A stretch of DNA of 64,000 nt from an uncultured Clostridia bacterium (GTDB lineage Bacteria; Bacillota; Clostridia; Christensenellales; Borkfalkiaceae), in the NCBI GenBank assembly GCA_944330115.1, contig CALVIN010000001.1, positions 248,001-312,000 on the forward strand. Direction: 5' to 3'. The stretch's first letter is position 1. Each line of letters starts with the position of its first letter. Made by a program: the position numbers and the translations under genes. Below the pieces are notes generated by a model. It was not told the DNA's origin. It searched no databases and was given only the letters and a program-made list of their open reading frames with translations. Below, piece after piece: positions 1 to 9,141 of the stretch.

Positions 1-1
1 G

Positions 2-421
2 TTTTTATTGAAGCGCGTGCTCTCGGCCTACGGCATATACAAGCACGGCGTAAAGCTCGATTCCAAGTTAAATTCGCTCATAGAGGGCTGCAACTTCCAG
101 TCCGCCGAAATTATGGGCACCAAGTACTATTTCAGGGCGGATAAATATTCGGCGTTCGACCGCTACCGCGTGGAGGAGGGTGCGCAGCTGCGCACTTCCG
201 AGACCGACTACAGCCCCTACGACGTAATATCCCTCGTAAAGAGCATACTCTTCAGCAAGGTAAGCATGTATTCCGACGAGCTCATCGTGGCCGTTCAGCG
301 CGAATTCAAGGTGCCCAGGCTCTCCGATAAGTTTGCGGCATACATCAATTCCTGCATAGATTACGGCGTTTCGAAGGGCATCTTCGTGCGCAGCATATCC
401 GACAAGATATCTCTCGTTTAA
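2..421 (+). CDS. C-terminal end of a larger protein (possibly DUF3320-type)
   Basis: The reading frame is open from the first base of the window, so the gene begins upstream; the TTG at 8 is only the first possible start inside the window. About 138 residues remain. The last 70 residues (around SPYDVISLVKSILFSK and VPRLSDKFAAYINSCIDYG) read like the small winged-helix-like C-terminal domain DUF3320 found at the end of large DUF4011/superfamily 1 helicase proteins. No catalytic motif is visible in what remains, so this identity is a weak family impression. Codon use matches the neighbouring chromosomal genes. A separate small winged-helix protein cannot be excluded from the fragment. Confidence 0.5.
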   Translation, partial: FLLKRVLSAYGIYKHGVKLDSKLNSLIEGCNFQSAEIMGTKYYFRADKYSAFDRYRVEEGAQLRTSETDYSPYDVISLVKSILFSKVSMYSDELIVAVQREFKVPRLSDKFAAYINSCIDYGVSKGIFVRSISDKISLV

Positions 422-529
422 AATTTTATCTTATATGCGTGACCGAGGCTGCGTTGTTTTGCGCGCCTCGGTCTCTCGGTATGGGCGCATTTTCGCGCCC
501 CTAAAACTTTGCGGCTCTGAACACTTAAG

Positions 530-2638
530 ATGAAAAGATTTGTAAATTTCCGTCCCGCCGTGCTGTTCGCCTTGTGCATAGGCCTGGGCGCCGGGCTGGC
601 ATACATATCTTCATATCATTCCTTTCCCATGTGGTGGCTTATCGCGGCGGTGCCCGTGACGGCGGCCTTTATAATAGTGTTCATAATCCGTCGCAGCGTA
701 AAAAATATCATTATCACGGCAGTTTCGGTGGCCCTCTTTTTATACGGCGCGTGCGGAATATGCCTCAAACTCGGCGCATACAGCGATACCTCTCTTGCCG
801 ACGGCGCAAATTATACCGTAAGCGGCGCGGTGTATGAAAAGTCGTTCACCGAAAACGGGGAGTACATAAAGATAGATTCCCTTGCCGCGGACGGCAAGCT
901 GACCGACGGCTGCATGATTGTCTACCTTGATGATGATTACGGCGAATTCTGCGACGTCGGCTATACCGTCACCTTTTCGGCGCAGGTGTATGTTTCCTCG
1001 CCCTTCGCCTACGGCCACACGAGTTCTACACGTCTCTTGGAGGACGTGCGCTACACGGCGTACCCTTCGGGCGCGCTTTCGTCCGACTACGGCTTTTCGC
1101 TGTTCGGCAGCATAAACTCCTCGGTGCGTTCGCTATTTTTTGACAACCTCGATAAAGACAGCGCCGCCATATGCTACGCAATGTTCACGGGCAATACCGA
1201 GTATATAGAAGCCTCCACAATGGACAGCTTCCGCTACGGCGGCGTGGCACACATATTTGCCGTTTCCGGCCAGCATATCGCCCTCGTGTACGGCCTGCTG
1301 TCATTCTTTTTAAAAAAGTTGCGCACTCCGGCCGCCCTTTCGGCCGTGATATGCATAGCCGTGGTGTTCTTCTATACGGGCGTATGCGGCTTTGCGCTCT
1401 CCGCCGTGCGCTCGGCGATAATGTGCGCCGTCGCCTCGGTGGTGCAGCTCATGCGCGGCAAGTACGACGGCCTGTCTTCGGTGGCGATATCATTCACGGT
1501 GATAACGCTGGTTAATCCGCTCAATATAATTTCGATAGGTTTTCAACTCTCCGTCGCGGCGGTGGCGGGCATCGCCATACTCAACGGCCCGATTTGCCGC
1601 CTGCTCGGGCGGATAAAGATACCGCAAAAGGTGTCGTCGGCTGTTTCGGTCACGCTCTCCGCGCAAGTAGCTACCTTCCCGATACTGCTCTCGGGCTTCG
1701 GTTACGTAAGCTGGGCGTCGCTCGGGCTGAATATAATCTTTGTGCCCGTCATATCGGCGATATTTTTAATAATGTTCCCGTGCACGCTGCTCGCGCTGAT
1801 CATTCCGCCGCTTGCGCAGATACTGTTGCTCGTATTCTCCGTGCCGTTCGAGCTGGTAACTTCCATTCTCGTAACCATCCATGCCGAGGAGGCGCTCATC
1901 AGCGGGTTCAACTTCGGGCCGTTCGTCATTCTGTACTTTGTTGCCGTATTTATCATATCGGGCATGGTCAACTTAAAGTTCAGGTGGCGCGCGGTAGCTG
2001 CCGTATTGCTTGCGGCGGTGATAGCCGTCGGCATAGTTTTAAAAAGTTTCGTGCCGGCGGGCGGCGTAAGGGTGGTGGCGTCGGCCTACTACGGCGGCAG
2101 CTATGCCGTACTGTTCAAAACGGAGGAGGGCAACGTGCTCGTCGTGTCGGAGGAGCCGTCCGCATACGATATCTCCACGCTGCTCACCGAAAACGGTGCG
2201 GAGGATATATCGGCGGTGGTCATTCTCGGCGGCGATGAGAGCCTGTTCGCCTATAACTTGCTTGGCTTCGAGTGCGATGAGGTGTATGTGAACTTTACAA
2301 ACATAAACATACAGCCCTTCCGCGGAGTGACTGTGCACTACGAGCGCGAGTTCGAGGTGTGCGGCATAAACTTTGAATATATAAGCGGCAACGACATCAC
2401 GGCCGATTGTGCGGGCGCGACGGTCGGCATAAGCTGCGGCAGCGAGGTGAATATCCCAAGCTGCGACCTGCTTATAGCGGCGGACAGCACCGGCAACTGC
2501 AGCTGCGCAGAGGCGGTATTTTTCGATAAGACAAATTTTGCCTATAATGTTTACGATTGCGGCGACTTGCAATTTATAGCAAAAGATGGTACAATAACAG
2601 CGGAAGGACATTTTTCGCGCAAGGGCGCGCTGTTATAG
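530..2638 (+). CDS. comEC: ComEC/Rec2-family membrane protein with degenerate metallo-beta-lactamase tail
   Basis: 702 residues. N-terminal membrane segments (about residues 10-75) precede a soluble DUF4131-like part (about 85-190) and the polytopic Competence domain (about 215-500), where FAVSGQHIALVYGLLSFF matches the family's conserved SG-H-L motif. ComEC forms the inner-membrane channel for single-stranded DNA during natural transformation. In most relatives the C-terminus is a metallo-beta-lactamase-like nuclease carrying HxHxDH. Here residues 510-702 keep the expected fold pattern (VVASAYYGGSYAVLF, then ISAVVILGGDESLFAYNLL) but no HxHxDH can be found, so nuclease activity is probably lost. 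The ATG at 530 has only a weak ribosome site. Directly followed by holA, a common clostridial order. Family assignment is firm; transport function in this organism is inferred. Confidence 0.88.
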   Translation: MKRFVNFRPAVLFALCIGLGAGLAYISSYHSFPMWWLIAAVPVTAAFIIVFIIRRSVKNIIITAVSVALFLYGACGICLKLGAYSDTSLADGANYTVSGAVYEKSFTENGEYIKIDSLAADGKLTDGCMIVYLDDDYGEFCDVGYTVTFSAQVYVSSPFAYGHTSSTRLLEDVRYTAYPSGALSSDYGFSLFGSINSSVRSLFFDNLDKDSAAICYAMFTGNTEYIEASTMDSFRYGGVAHIFAVSGQHIALVYGLLSFFLKKLRTPAALSAVICIAVVFFYTGVCGFALSAVRSAIMCAVASVVQLMRGKYDGLSSVAISFTVITLVNPLNIISIGFQLSVAAVAGIAILNGPICRLLGRIKIPQKVSSAVSVTLSAQVATFPILLSGFGYVSWASLGLNIIFVPVISAIFLIMFPCTLLALIIPPLAQILLLVFSVPFELVTSILVTIHAEEALISGFNFGPFVILYFVAVFIISGMVNLKFRWRAVAAVLLAAVIAVGIVLKSFVPAGGVRVVASAYYGGSYAVLFKTEEGNVLVVSEEPSAYDISTLLTENGAEDISAVVILGGDESLFAYNLLGFECDEVYVNFTNINIQPFRGVTVHYEREFEVCGINFEYISGNDITADCAGATVGISCGSEVNIPSCDLLIAADSTGNCSCAEAVFFDKTNFAYNVYDCGDLQFIAKDGTITAEGHFSRKGALL

Positions 2639-2715
2639 GGCGCCGTTATGGCGTTTAAAGCGCCGTTGCGTGCTTCCGTTTCAGCGATATTTAAAGGGAG
2701 CGGCTTGTCTGGGAT

Positions 2716-3699
2716 ATGAAGTATACCGAGCTTAAAAATTTTTTGGCGGATGGCGGCAGCGGGATATTTCTGCTTGCCGGCGACGACGCCTACTTTCTCG
2801 ACAATGCCGAGAAGATGATAAAGGGGGCGTACCTTCAGCTGCCCGAGCTCAATTTTGCCTCCTTCGACGGAGATCAGCTAAAGGGGCAGGCCATAAAGCG
2901 GCTGACCGACGCGCTCGCGGCCTTTCCGTTCATGGCGGAAAAGCGGGTGGTGCGCGTAAACGAGTTCTACCCCTCCGACGCCGACTACGACAGATATTTA
3001 AAGCCCTTCTTTGCCGACTTCCCCTATACTGCCATACTTATAATAGTAAATACCCAAACTAAAAAGGGCGTTGCCGACTTAAAGCGCAAGCAATGCATAA
3101 ACTATGTCGACTGCGGCAGGGCAGACGAAGAGGTGGTCACCCGCTGGATATACCTCACTTTAAAGCGCACGGGCATAGCCGCCGAGGCGGAGGCCTGCAT
3201 AAACATAGCGCGCTACTGCCTGTGCAACATGTCGCGCGTGTCGATAGAGACGCAGAAGATAATAATATATAAGGGCGGCGCTGGCACGCTGACGGCAAAG
3301 GAGGCCGACGAGCTCGTCTACAAGGATGCCGACTACAGGGTGTATGAAATGACGGGCGCCGTCGCCGCTAAAAATTACTCGAGATTTTACGAGATAGCCG
3401 ACGAGCTCACGCTGAAGGGAATGGACAGCATGGCCGTTATGAACAGCCTTCTTTCCTACCTTACAAGCCTCGTCACCATATCTTCCTCGGATAAGTCCGA
3501 CGGCGAGCTTGCAAAATCGCTCGGCATGAAGGAATACGGCGTAAAGCGCAGCCGCGAGCAGGCAAGGCGGCTGGGTACTGCGCGCGCAAAGGAGCTGTGC
3601 GCGGTCATCTACGGCGCCATATCCGGCGTAAAGTGCGGCACGCTCACGCAGGACAGCGCATACAGGCTGGTATGTTCGCAAATATTTTTTGCGGTTTAG
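2716..3699 (+). CDS. holA: DNA polymerase III delta subunit
   Basis: 327 residues, the usual length. It is the clamp-loader subunit that opens the beta clamp. The N-terminus (FLADGGSGIFLLAGDDAYFL) matches the start of the delta AAA-like domain, where G-x-D/E-x-Y/F-L is typical; the middle and the alpha-helical C-terminal collar (LTQDSAYRLVCSQIFF) also fit HolA. ComEC-HolA adjacency is conserved in Bacillota, which supports the call. Unlike many relatives no rpsT (S20) gene follows. It is probably co-transcribed with comEC, which ends 77 bp upstream. Confidence 0.9.
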   Translation: MKYTELKNFLADGGSGIFLLAGDDAYFLDNAEKMIKGAYLQLPELNFASFDGDQLKGQAIKRLTDALAAFPFMAEKRVVRVNEFYPSDADYDRYLKPFFADFPYTAILIIVNTQTKKGVADLKRKQCINYVDCGRADEEVVTRWIYLTLKRTGIAAEAEACINIARYCLCNMSRVSIETQKIIIYKGGAGTLTAKEADELVYKDADYRVYEMTGAVAAKNYSRFYEIADELTLKGMDSMAVMNSLLSYLTSLVTISSSDKSDGELAKSLGMKEYGVKRSREQARRLGTARAKELCAVIYGAISGVKCGTLTQDSAYRLVCSQIFFAV

Positions 3700-3829
3700 C
3701 AAAATAAAGCGCGCAAAATGCTTTATTTTTGGCCTGTTTAGCTATATAATGTTGAGTACTAACTTTATTAAGGTGTTACATTTTTAGACGTTTTTGCGTT
3801 TTTTACAATAAAAACGGAGGTGCTGCAGA

Positions 3830-4651
3830 GTGGAGTGGCAAAACTTTGTAAATAAGTTGAACGGCTTTTTAGAGCACTTTGGCGACAATGTTATCTCCTA
3901 TGTGATGGAATTTATATTCTTTTCCATCCTCTTTTATTATGTGTTCAAGGTGCTGCAGACCAACAAGAACTATAAGTTCATCGCCATGTTTGTAGTGGCG
4001 GTGGTATGGTGCGGCATTTCGTTCGCTCTGTCGGAGAACATTCAGTCGCAGTTCCTGCTTATAGTTATAATAATGCTCGCTACCTTGGTGTTCACGATGT
4101 ATAACACCGAGATAAAGCGCGTGCTGTTGGACAGCATGGGCAAGGCCAAGAACGACAGACCCAAGGTCAGCGCGAGCGGTGTCGACGTGATAATCGACGA
4201 GATGATACGCGCCATACAGAATATGTCTAAAAACATGATAGGCGCGCTCATCGTCCTCTCCAACGAAAACCTGCCCGAGGGCATAATAGAGAGCGGCACT
4301 ATAGTAAATGCCGAAATAACCTCTCAGATGATAGAGGCTGTGTTCTATCCCAAGGCGCCCCTGCACGACGGCGCAATGATAGTGGAGGGCAACAAGATAT
4401 ATGCCGCAGGCTGCTTTTTGCCCCTCGCCCAAAGCGAAAATCTGCCCAAAGAGATGGGCAGCCGTCACCGCGCGGCGCTCGGCGTCACCTCGGTTGCCAG
4501 CGTTACGGCGATAGTTGTATCCGAGGAGACGGGTATAATTTCAATAGTCAAAAACGGCGCCATCAAAAAGAAGTACGCCGATGCCGCCGATCTTAAGAAC
4601 GCACTCAGCGACTACTACTGGTCAGACCTTACAGCGGAGGCTAAAGAATGA
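3830..4651 (+). CDS. cdaA: Diadenylate cyclase CdaA
   Basis: 273 residues, starting at GTG 3830 with a clear GGAGG ribosome site 8 bases upstream. Three membrane helices fill about residues 15-85, followed by the DAC catalytic domain. Both active-site signatures are visible: DGA (in LHDGAMIV, about residue 179) and RHR (in GSRHRAALG, about residue 212). The enzyme makes cyclic di-AMP from two ATP, controlling potassium and osmotic balance and cell-wall homeostasis. In most Bacillota cdaA is followed by cdaR (YbbR repeats) and glmM; here only a 37-residue membrane peptide follows, overlapping the stop codon. Confidence 0.96.
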   Translation: MEWQNFVNKLNGFLEHFGDNVISYVMEFIFFSILFYYVFKVLQTNKNYKFIAMFVVAVVWCGISFALSENIQSQFLLIVIIMLATLVFTMYNTEIKRVLLDSMGKAKNDRPKVSASGVDVIIDEMIRAIQNMSKNMIGALIVLSNENLPEGIIESGTIVNAEITSQMIEAVFYPKAPLHDGAMIVEGNKIYAAGCFLPLAQSENLPKEMGSRHRAALGVTSVASVTAIVVSEETGIISIVKNGAIKKKYADAADLKNALSDYYWSDLTAEAKE

Positions 4652-4761
4652 AAAAGATAGGCGAATTTTTTAAAGGTCTCTTCACCAAATATATCCCCAT
4701 AAAGCTGCTTGCGATAGTCCTCGCCGCGCTCACGGTAGTTCTGATAAACCTCGCAGGCTGA
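4648..4761 (+). CDS. 37-residue membrane peptide, likely stripped-down CdaR N-terminus
   Basis: A small ORF starts at ATG 4648 inside the cdaA stop (ATGA overlap), so it is very likely translated by coupling. The 37-residue product starts MKKIGEFFKGLFTKY and continues with one hydrophobic helix rich in L, A, V and I (about residues 17-36). The charged, aromatic N-terminus plus single helix looks like the first 35-40 residues of YbbR/CdaR proteins, the regulators that sit at this position behind cdaA, but all extracytoplasmic YbbR repeats are missing. It ends seven bases before the DUF1015 start codon at 4768. The relation to CdaR rests on position and pattern only. Confidence 0.6.
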   Translation: MKKIGEFFKGLFTKYIPIKLLAIVLAALTVVLINLAG

Positions 4762-4767
4762 GGGCGC

Positions 4768-5973
4768 ATGATGAGTTTTACAAAAGATAATACCATTCCG
4801 CAAAACGCAATATGCGTTCCGGATGTGCTGCTTCCCGCTCACGCCGATATGTATGCGTGGGCGGTAAATGCCTGCGACCAGTTCACGGGCGATATATCTT
4901 ACTGGCGCGAGGTGGAGAATCTCACGGCGGGCAAACTTAGCACATATCACCTCATTTTTCCCGAAATTTATTTAAAAGACAGGCCGGAGGAGCGCATCAA
5001 AGAGATAAACGCCGCCATGTATGATTATCTGAACGGCGGCGTATTCAAAGAGGTGCACGGCTTTATACTTGTAGAGCGAAGCACGCCGAGCGGCACGCGC
5101 ACGGGCATCGTGCTCGCCATAGATCTAGAAGAGTATTCCTTCGTTCAGGCCGACAGGGCGCTCATCCGCTCGACCGAGGCCACCATACTCGACAGGCTTC
5201 CCCCGCGCGTTAAAATAAGGGAAAACGCTCCGCTCGAGCTCCCGCATATCATGCTGCTGTATGCAGATAAAGAAGGCAGCGTGCTCTCGTGCGCGGAGAG
5301 GGGCGAGGTGCTGTATGACTTCGACCTGAATATGGGCGGCGGGCATGTGAAGGGCACGCTGATAAGCAATGCCGAAGAGGTAAAAAGGGTCTTTTACGGC
5401 CTTCCCTGCTGCACGGCGGAGGATAAGATGCTGTTTGCCGTGGGCGACGGCAACCATTCACTCGCGGCGGCAAAGCTGTGCTGGGAGAAGATAAAGGACA
5501 CCCTCACCGAAGACGAACGCAAAACGCACCCCGCGCGCTATGCGCTGTGCGAGGCGGTAAACATATTCGACGGCGCCCTCGGCTTTTATCCGATACACCG
5601 TTTTATAAAGACAGACAGGCCGCAGCAGTTTATAAGCGGCTGGAACTTAGAGGGAAACGGGCATGTGGCGGCCGTGGCAAACGGCACAAAGACCGAGCTG
5701 CCCTTCCCCGAAAACGTGCCCGCGGGCATAGCTCTGTGCGACAGGTACATAAGTTCGTTCACAGAAAAATTCGGAGGCGAAGCCGACTACATACACGGCG
5801 AAGCCGAACTTATTTCACTCACGGCGGAGGGCGTGGGAATACTGCTCCCGTCGATAAAAAAAGAGGACTTTTTTTCACTCATACTCTCGGGCGGAAACCT
5901 CCCCAAAAAAACTTTTTCCATGGGCGAGGGAAATGAAAAGAGATATTATATCGAGGCAAAAAGGATAAAATAA
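4768..5973 (+). CDS. DUF1015 family protein
   Basis: 401 residues; start at ATG 4768 (an ATG also follows at 4771). The diagnostic motif GDGNHSLAAAK, near residue 230, together with N-terminal VPDVLLPAHADMYAWAVNACDQFTGD, identifies the DUF1015 family, whose molecular function is not settled; family members are often beside serine or amino-acid metabolism genes. It sits four bases before the aspartate kinase start, so the two are probably one transcript with cdaA. No signal peptide or membrane helix is visible, so it should be cytoplasmic. Confidence 0.85.
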   Translation: MMSFTKDNTIPQNAICVPDVLLPAHADMYAWAVNACDQFTGDISYWREVENLTAGKLSTYHLIFPEIYLKDRPEERIKEINAAMYDYLNGGVFKEVHGFILVERSTPSGTRTGIVLAIDLEEYSFVQADRALIRSTEATILDRLPPRVKIRENAPLELPHIMLLYADKEGSVLSCAERGEVLYDFDLNMGGGHVKGTLISNAEEVKRVFYGLPCCTAEDKMLFAVGDGNHSLAAAKLCWEKIKDTLTEDERKTHPARYALCEAVNIFDGALGFYPIHRFIKTDRPQQFISGWNLEGNGHVAAVANGTKTELPFPENVPAGIALCDRYISSFTEKFGGEADYIHGEAELISLTAEGVGILLPSIKKEDFFSLILSGGNLPKKTFSMGEGNEKRYYIEAKRIK

Positions 5974-5977
5974 AACA

Positions 5978-7300
5978 ATGGCTATCAAGGTATGCAAATT
6001 TGGCGGCACGTCTATGGCAGACGGCACCGTAATGAATCAGGTCAAAAAGATAATAGAGAGCGATAAAGACAGAAAGTACATAGTAGTTTCCGCGCCCGGC
6101 AAGAGATATTCGGGCGACATAAAGATAACCGACGTGCTCTATGAATGCCACAAGGAAGTGGAGCAGTGCGGCGTGTGCGGTGCGGCGTTCGCGCTCATCC
6201 GCAACCGCTTCACCAGCATCGTAAAAGAGCTCAACATAGATTTTGATATTCAGTCCGTCCTCGACGAAACGGAGAGGCGCATAAACGAGGAGAGGAGCGA
6301 AGATTTTACCGCCTCCCGCGGCGAATATCTCTCTGCCCGCGTAATGGCGGAGGTGCTCGGCGCAAAGTTTGTAGATGCCGAGGACGTGATCTTCTTCGAC
6401 GAATTTGGCGCATACGATGCCGACAGGTCGGATAAGGCCATAAACGAGGCTCTCCGCGGCGCGGATAAGGCGGTGTTTCCCGGCTTCTACGGCAAGGACG
6501 TAAACGGCAAAGTAAAGACCTTTTCGCGCGGCGGCTCTGATATTTCTGGCGCAATAGTTGCGCGCGCCGTGAATGCCTCGCTGTATGAAAACTGGACGGA
6601 CGTTAGCGGCTTCCTCGCCTGCGACCCCCGCATAGTAGACAGCCCCAGGCGCATAAAGGCACTCTCATTCAAGGAGCTGCGCGAGCTCTCGTATATGGGC
6701 GCCAACGTGCTGCACTCCGAATCTATCTTCCCCGTGCGCAAGGCAAACATCCCCATTCACATAAAAAATACCTTCCGCCCGCAGGACGACGGCACGCTCA
6801 TTCTGCCCAGCGTATACTACAAGCCGAGCGGCAACATAGTTACCGGCATTGCCGGCAAAAAGGACTTTACGGTAATATTCATCGAAAAGTCGCTCATGAA
6901 TTCGCAGATAGGCTTCGTGCGCAGGGTGCTCTCGGTATTGGAGGGCGCGGGCGTTCCCGTGGAGCACATTCCCTCGGGCATCGACACCATGTCGGTGGTC
7001 ATTGAAAGCTCTGCACTCAAAAACGGCAAGCTCGAACTCGTGCTTCAGGGTATAAAGGAGGCCGTATCTCCCGATACCTTGAGGGTGACCGAAGATATCG
7101 CCCTCATCGCCACCGTGGGCCACGGCATGTCGTCCTCGGTAGGTACTTCGGCAAGGCTGTTCAAGGCCATGGCCGAGGCGCAGATCAACGTAAAGATGAT
7201 CGACCAGGGATCTTCCGAGCTCAACATCATCGTCGGCGTAAAAAACGAGGACTGCGAAAAGTGCATACGCGCCATCTACCGCGAATTTTTCGGCAACTGA
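5978..7300 (+). CDS. lysC: Aspartate kinase
   Basis: 440 residues. The N-terminal VCKFGGTSMADG is the amino-acid kinase signature K-F-G-G-T-S; RGGSDISGA and DVSGFLACDPRIV form the substrate and nucleotide site. The last 150 residues carry tandem ACT domains (GFVRRVLSVLEGAGVPVEHI and SARLFKAMAEAQINVKMI), the allosteric sites for lysine or threonine. The enzyme phosphorylates aspartate at the entry to lysine, threonine, methionine and diaminopimelate synthesis. Start at ATG 5978, four bases after the upstream stop; a strong hairpin terminator follows at 7339. No lysine riboswitch is seen because the gene is internal to an operon. Confidence 0.95.
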   Translation: MAIKVCKFGGTSMADGTVMNQVKKIIESDKDRKYIVVSAPGKRYSGDIKITDVLYECHKEVEQCGVCGAAFALIRNRFTSIVKELNIDFDIQSVLDETERRINEERSEDFTASRGEYLSARVMAEVLGAKFVDAEDVIFFDEFGAYDADRSDKAINEALRGADKAVFPGFYGKDVNGKVKTFSRGGSDISGAIVARAVNASLYENWTDVSGFLACDPRIVDSPRRIKALSFKELRELSYMGANVLHSESIFPVRKANIPIHIKNTFRPQDDGTLILPSVYYKPSGNIVTGIAGKKDFTVIFIEKSLMNSQIGFVRRVLSVLEGAGVPVEHIPSGIDTMSVVIESSALKNGKLELVLQGIKEAVSPDTLRVTEDIALIATVGHGMSSSVGTSARLFKAMAEAQINVKMIDQGSSELNIIVGVKNEDCEKCIRAIYREFFGN

Positions 7301-7338
7301 ACGATAGTTTTAAAATTTTATTATATAAAGTATAAAGC

Positions 7339-7375
7339 AGCGGCGCGGCGGAAATTTTTCCGCCGCGCCGCTTTT
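7339..7375. terminator. Bidirectional terminator between lysC and nimA-like gene
   Basis: A 13-bp GC-rich stem (AGCGGCGCGGCGG and its complement) around an AAATTTTT loop, followed by TTTT on the plus strand. It lies between convergent genes and can serve both. Confidence 0.85.
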
Positions 7376-7393
7376 ATGTGCTCATTATTTATT

Positions 7394-7888
7394 TTAATTT
7401 TCGGGGAAGAGGGGAGCGGTCATGTGCTTAAAGCGCTCTTTGCCGGTGAGCTGTTCCACCGTTATTTTAACAACGGCGGTAAGCTCCGTTGCGGCGCACT
7501 CGCGGGCAGAATAGCCCTCTACATGGCAGTGCTGCAACAGCAGTTCCAGCCCGTGCACAAGCTCCTCGCCATACACTCTCTCTGCCCTGCCGAAGGCTAT
7601 TATGCTTCTGTAGTCGGCCGTAACGCCGTGCGCCGTGCTCTTATATCCTCCCAGCGTGTCAAACTCCGCGCATACATTTGCGTTCTTTTCTATGAGGTCG
7701 AGCTTTTTGCCCTCCTTTGCGCAATGGAAATACAGCACTATCTTTCCGTCCTTTTCCTCCCAGCCGAAGGAAAGGGGCACTATGTAGGGGTACGGCTCGT
7801 CGTGCAGTCCCAGCCTCATGGTCTGGCACCCGTCGAGCAGCATTTTAAGTTCAAAACTATCGGTTATCTCTCTGTTTGCCTTGCGCAT
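7394..7888 (-). CDS. NimA-like pyridoxamine 5'-phosphate oxidase family flavoprotein
   Basis: 164 residues. The pattern MRLGLHDEPYPYIVPLSFGW followed by LYFHCAKEGKKLDLI and NVCAEFD is typical of the FMN-binding split-barrel proteins annotated as NimA/5-nitroimidazole reductase-like or PNPOx-like. The histidine in YFHCAKEGKK is the one conserved in that group. Such proteins bind FMN or a related cofactor; the physiological substrate is usually unknown and drug resistance should not be assumed. It is a single-gene transcript with its own consensus promoter at 7928-7956 and a GAGG ribosome site. Confidence 0.85.
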   Translation of the reverse strand: MRKANREITDSFELKMLLDGCQTMRLGLHDEPYPYIVPLSFGWEEKDGKIVLYFHCAKEGKKLDLIEKNANVCAEFDTLGGYKSTAHGVTADYRSIIAFGRAERVYGEELVHGLELLLQHCHVEGYSARECAATELTAVVKITVEQLTGKERFKHMTAPLFPEN

Positions 7889-7927
7889 ACTTAAACCTCG
7901 GAATATTTTTAATATTATATAGTTAAT

Positions 7928-7956
7928 ATTATATAATGCCTTTCGTCATATGTCAA
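7928..7956 (-). promoter_or_regulatory. Promoter of the nimA-like gene
   Basis: On the minus strand TTGACA (7956-7951), a 17-bp spacer and TATAAT (7933-7928); perfect sigma-A consensus, 40 bp before the start codon. Confidence 0.85.
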
Positions 7957-8040
7957 CTTAGGTGGCGCAGGCTTTACCTGATATAAATTTAAGCAATATA
8001 TGCATAAAACACGGGGCGGGCAAATTTCATATCATATATT

Positions 8041-9105
8041 ATGGATATGAGTTTGTGTATGATAGTAAGGGACGAGGAGGAGGTGCTCGCCCGCGCGCTC
8101 ACCTGCGCCAAGTCCTTTGCCGATGAAATAATTATTGTTGATACCGGCTCCGCCGATAAAACGGTGGAGGTGGCGCGGGCGTTTACAGATAAGATATATC
8201 ATTTTGAGTGGCAAAACGATTTTTCTGCCGCCCGCAACTATTCATTTTCAAAGGCCTCGTGCGCACTTGCGATGTGGCTTGACGCCGACGACGTGGTGGA
8301 GGACGAGGACTGCAAAAAGATATGTGCGCTTAAAGAGCAGATGAAAGATTACGACATGGCTTGCCTTTTATATGCCGCCGCATTTGAGGATGGCCGCCCC
8401 GCCTACACCTATTACAGGGAGCGTATATTTAACCGTGCATCAAAGTTTGAGTGGCAGGGCGCCGTGCACGAGGCGATTGCTATGCGTGGCAGAGTACTCT
8501 ATTCCGACGCAAAAATATGCCATAAAAAGGTGAAGCTGCGCGATAAGTGGCGCAATCTTAACATCTACCGCGGGCTCATCTCATTTGGCAGGGCACTCAC
8601 CTCGCGCGATAAGTTTTATTACGGGCGCGAGCTGATGTTCTGCGGGCTGAATACCGAGGCGGAAGCAGTGCTCAAAGACTTTTTGCGCGGCGATGGCTGG
8701 ACTGAGAACAAGTGTGAGGCCTGCCTCAATCTTTCGGCGGTGTGCCGCGCCCTCGGTAAACATGGCGAGGCGGAAGAGTGGGTGGCAAAGTGCTTTTTAT
8801 ACGCACCAAAGAGCAAGGCGTGCTGTGCACTCGGCGAAAAGTTTTTTAATGAGGGCAATCTGAACGCCGCGATATTCTGGTATAAGCTGGCGGCGCTCAT
8901 TCCGCAAAACGTGCGCGGAGGGGGCTTCTGCGAAGAGGACTTCTGCGGCTATATACCGTTCATGCAGCTGTGCGTGCTGTATGACAGGTTGGGCGACCAC
9001 GTTGCAGCTGAGCGCTATAACGAGCTTGCGGGAGCCATAAAACCGCACGATAAGGCATATTTATACAACGCAGAGTACTTCGCAAATCTTAAAAAAACCA
9101 AATAA
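8041..9105 (+). CDS. Family 2 glycosyltransferase with TPR-like C-terminus
   Basis: 354 residues. The N-terminus LCMIVRDEEEVLARAL and IIIVDTGSADKTVEVA, then MWLDADDVV (the DxD motif), are the GT-A fold signature of family 2 glycosyltransferases, close to those annotated as SunS/TPR glycosyltransferases. The second half has helix-pair repeats (ANLSAVCRALGKHGEAEEWV-like) resembling TPRs. It would transfer a sugar from a nucleotide sugar to a cell-surface or peptide acceptor; the acceptor is unknown. ATG 8041 and ATG 8047 are both possible and neither has a clear ribosome site. Near the 3' end (9074-9086) AGTACTTCGCAAA matches half of the dispersed repeat described below. Confidence 0.88.
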   Translation: MDMSLCMIVRDEEEVLARALTCAKSFADEIIIVDTGSADKTVEVARAFTDKIYHFEWQNDFSAARNYSFSKASCALAMWLDADDVVEDEDCKKICALKEQMKDYDMACLLYAAAFEDGRPAYTYYRERIFNRASKFEWQGAVHEAIAMRGRVLYSDAKICHKKVKLRDKWRNLNIYRGLISFGRALTSRDKFYYGRELMFCGLNTEAEAVLKDFLRGDGWTENKCEACLNLSAVCRALGKHGEAEEWVAKCFLYAPKSKACCALGEKFFNEGNLNAAIFWYKLAALIPQNVRGGGFCEEDFCGYIPFMQLCVLYDRLGDHVAAERYNELAGAIKPHDKAYLYNAEYFANLKKTK

Positions 9106-9141
9106 GCGGCGCATTTACGCTTATTTTAATAGGGGTAAAGT

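Noticed and set aside
7394-7888. Nitroimidazole resistance gene
   Set aside because: The family resemblance is to NimA-like proteins in general; sequence alone does not support a resistance claim.
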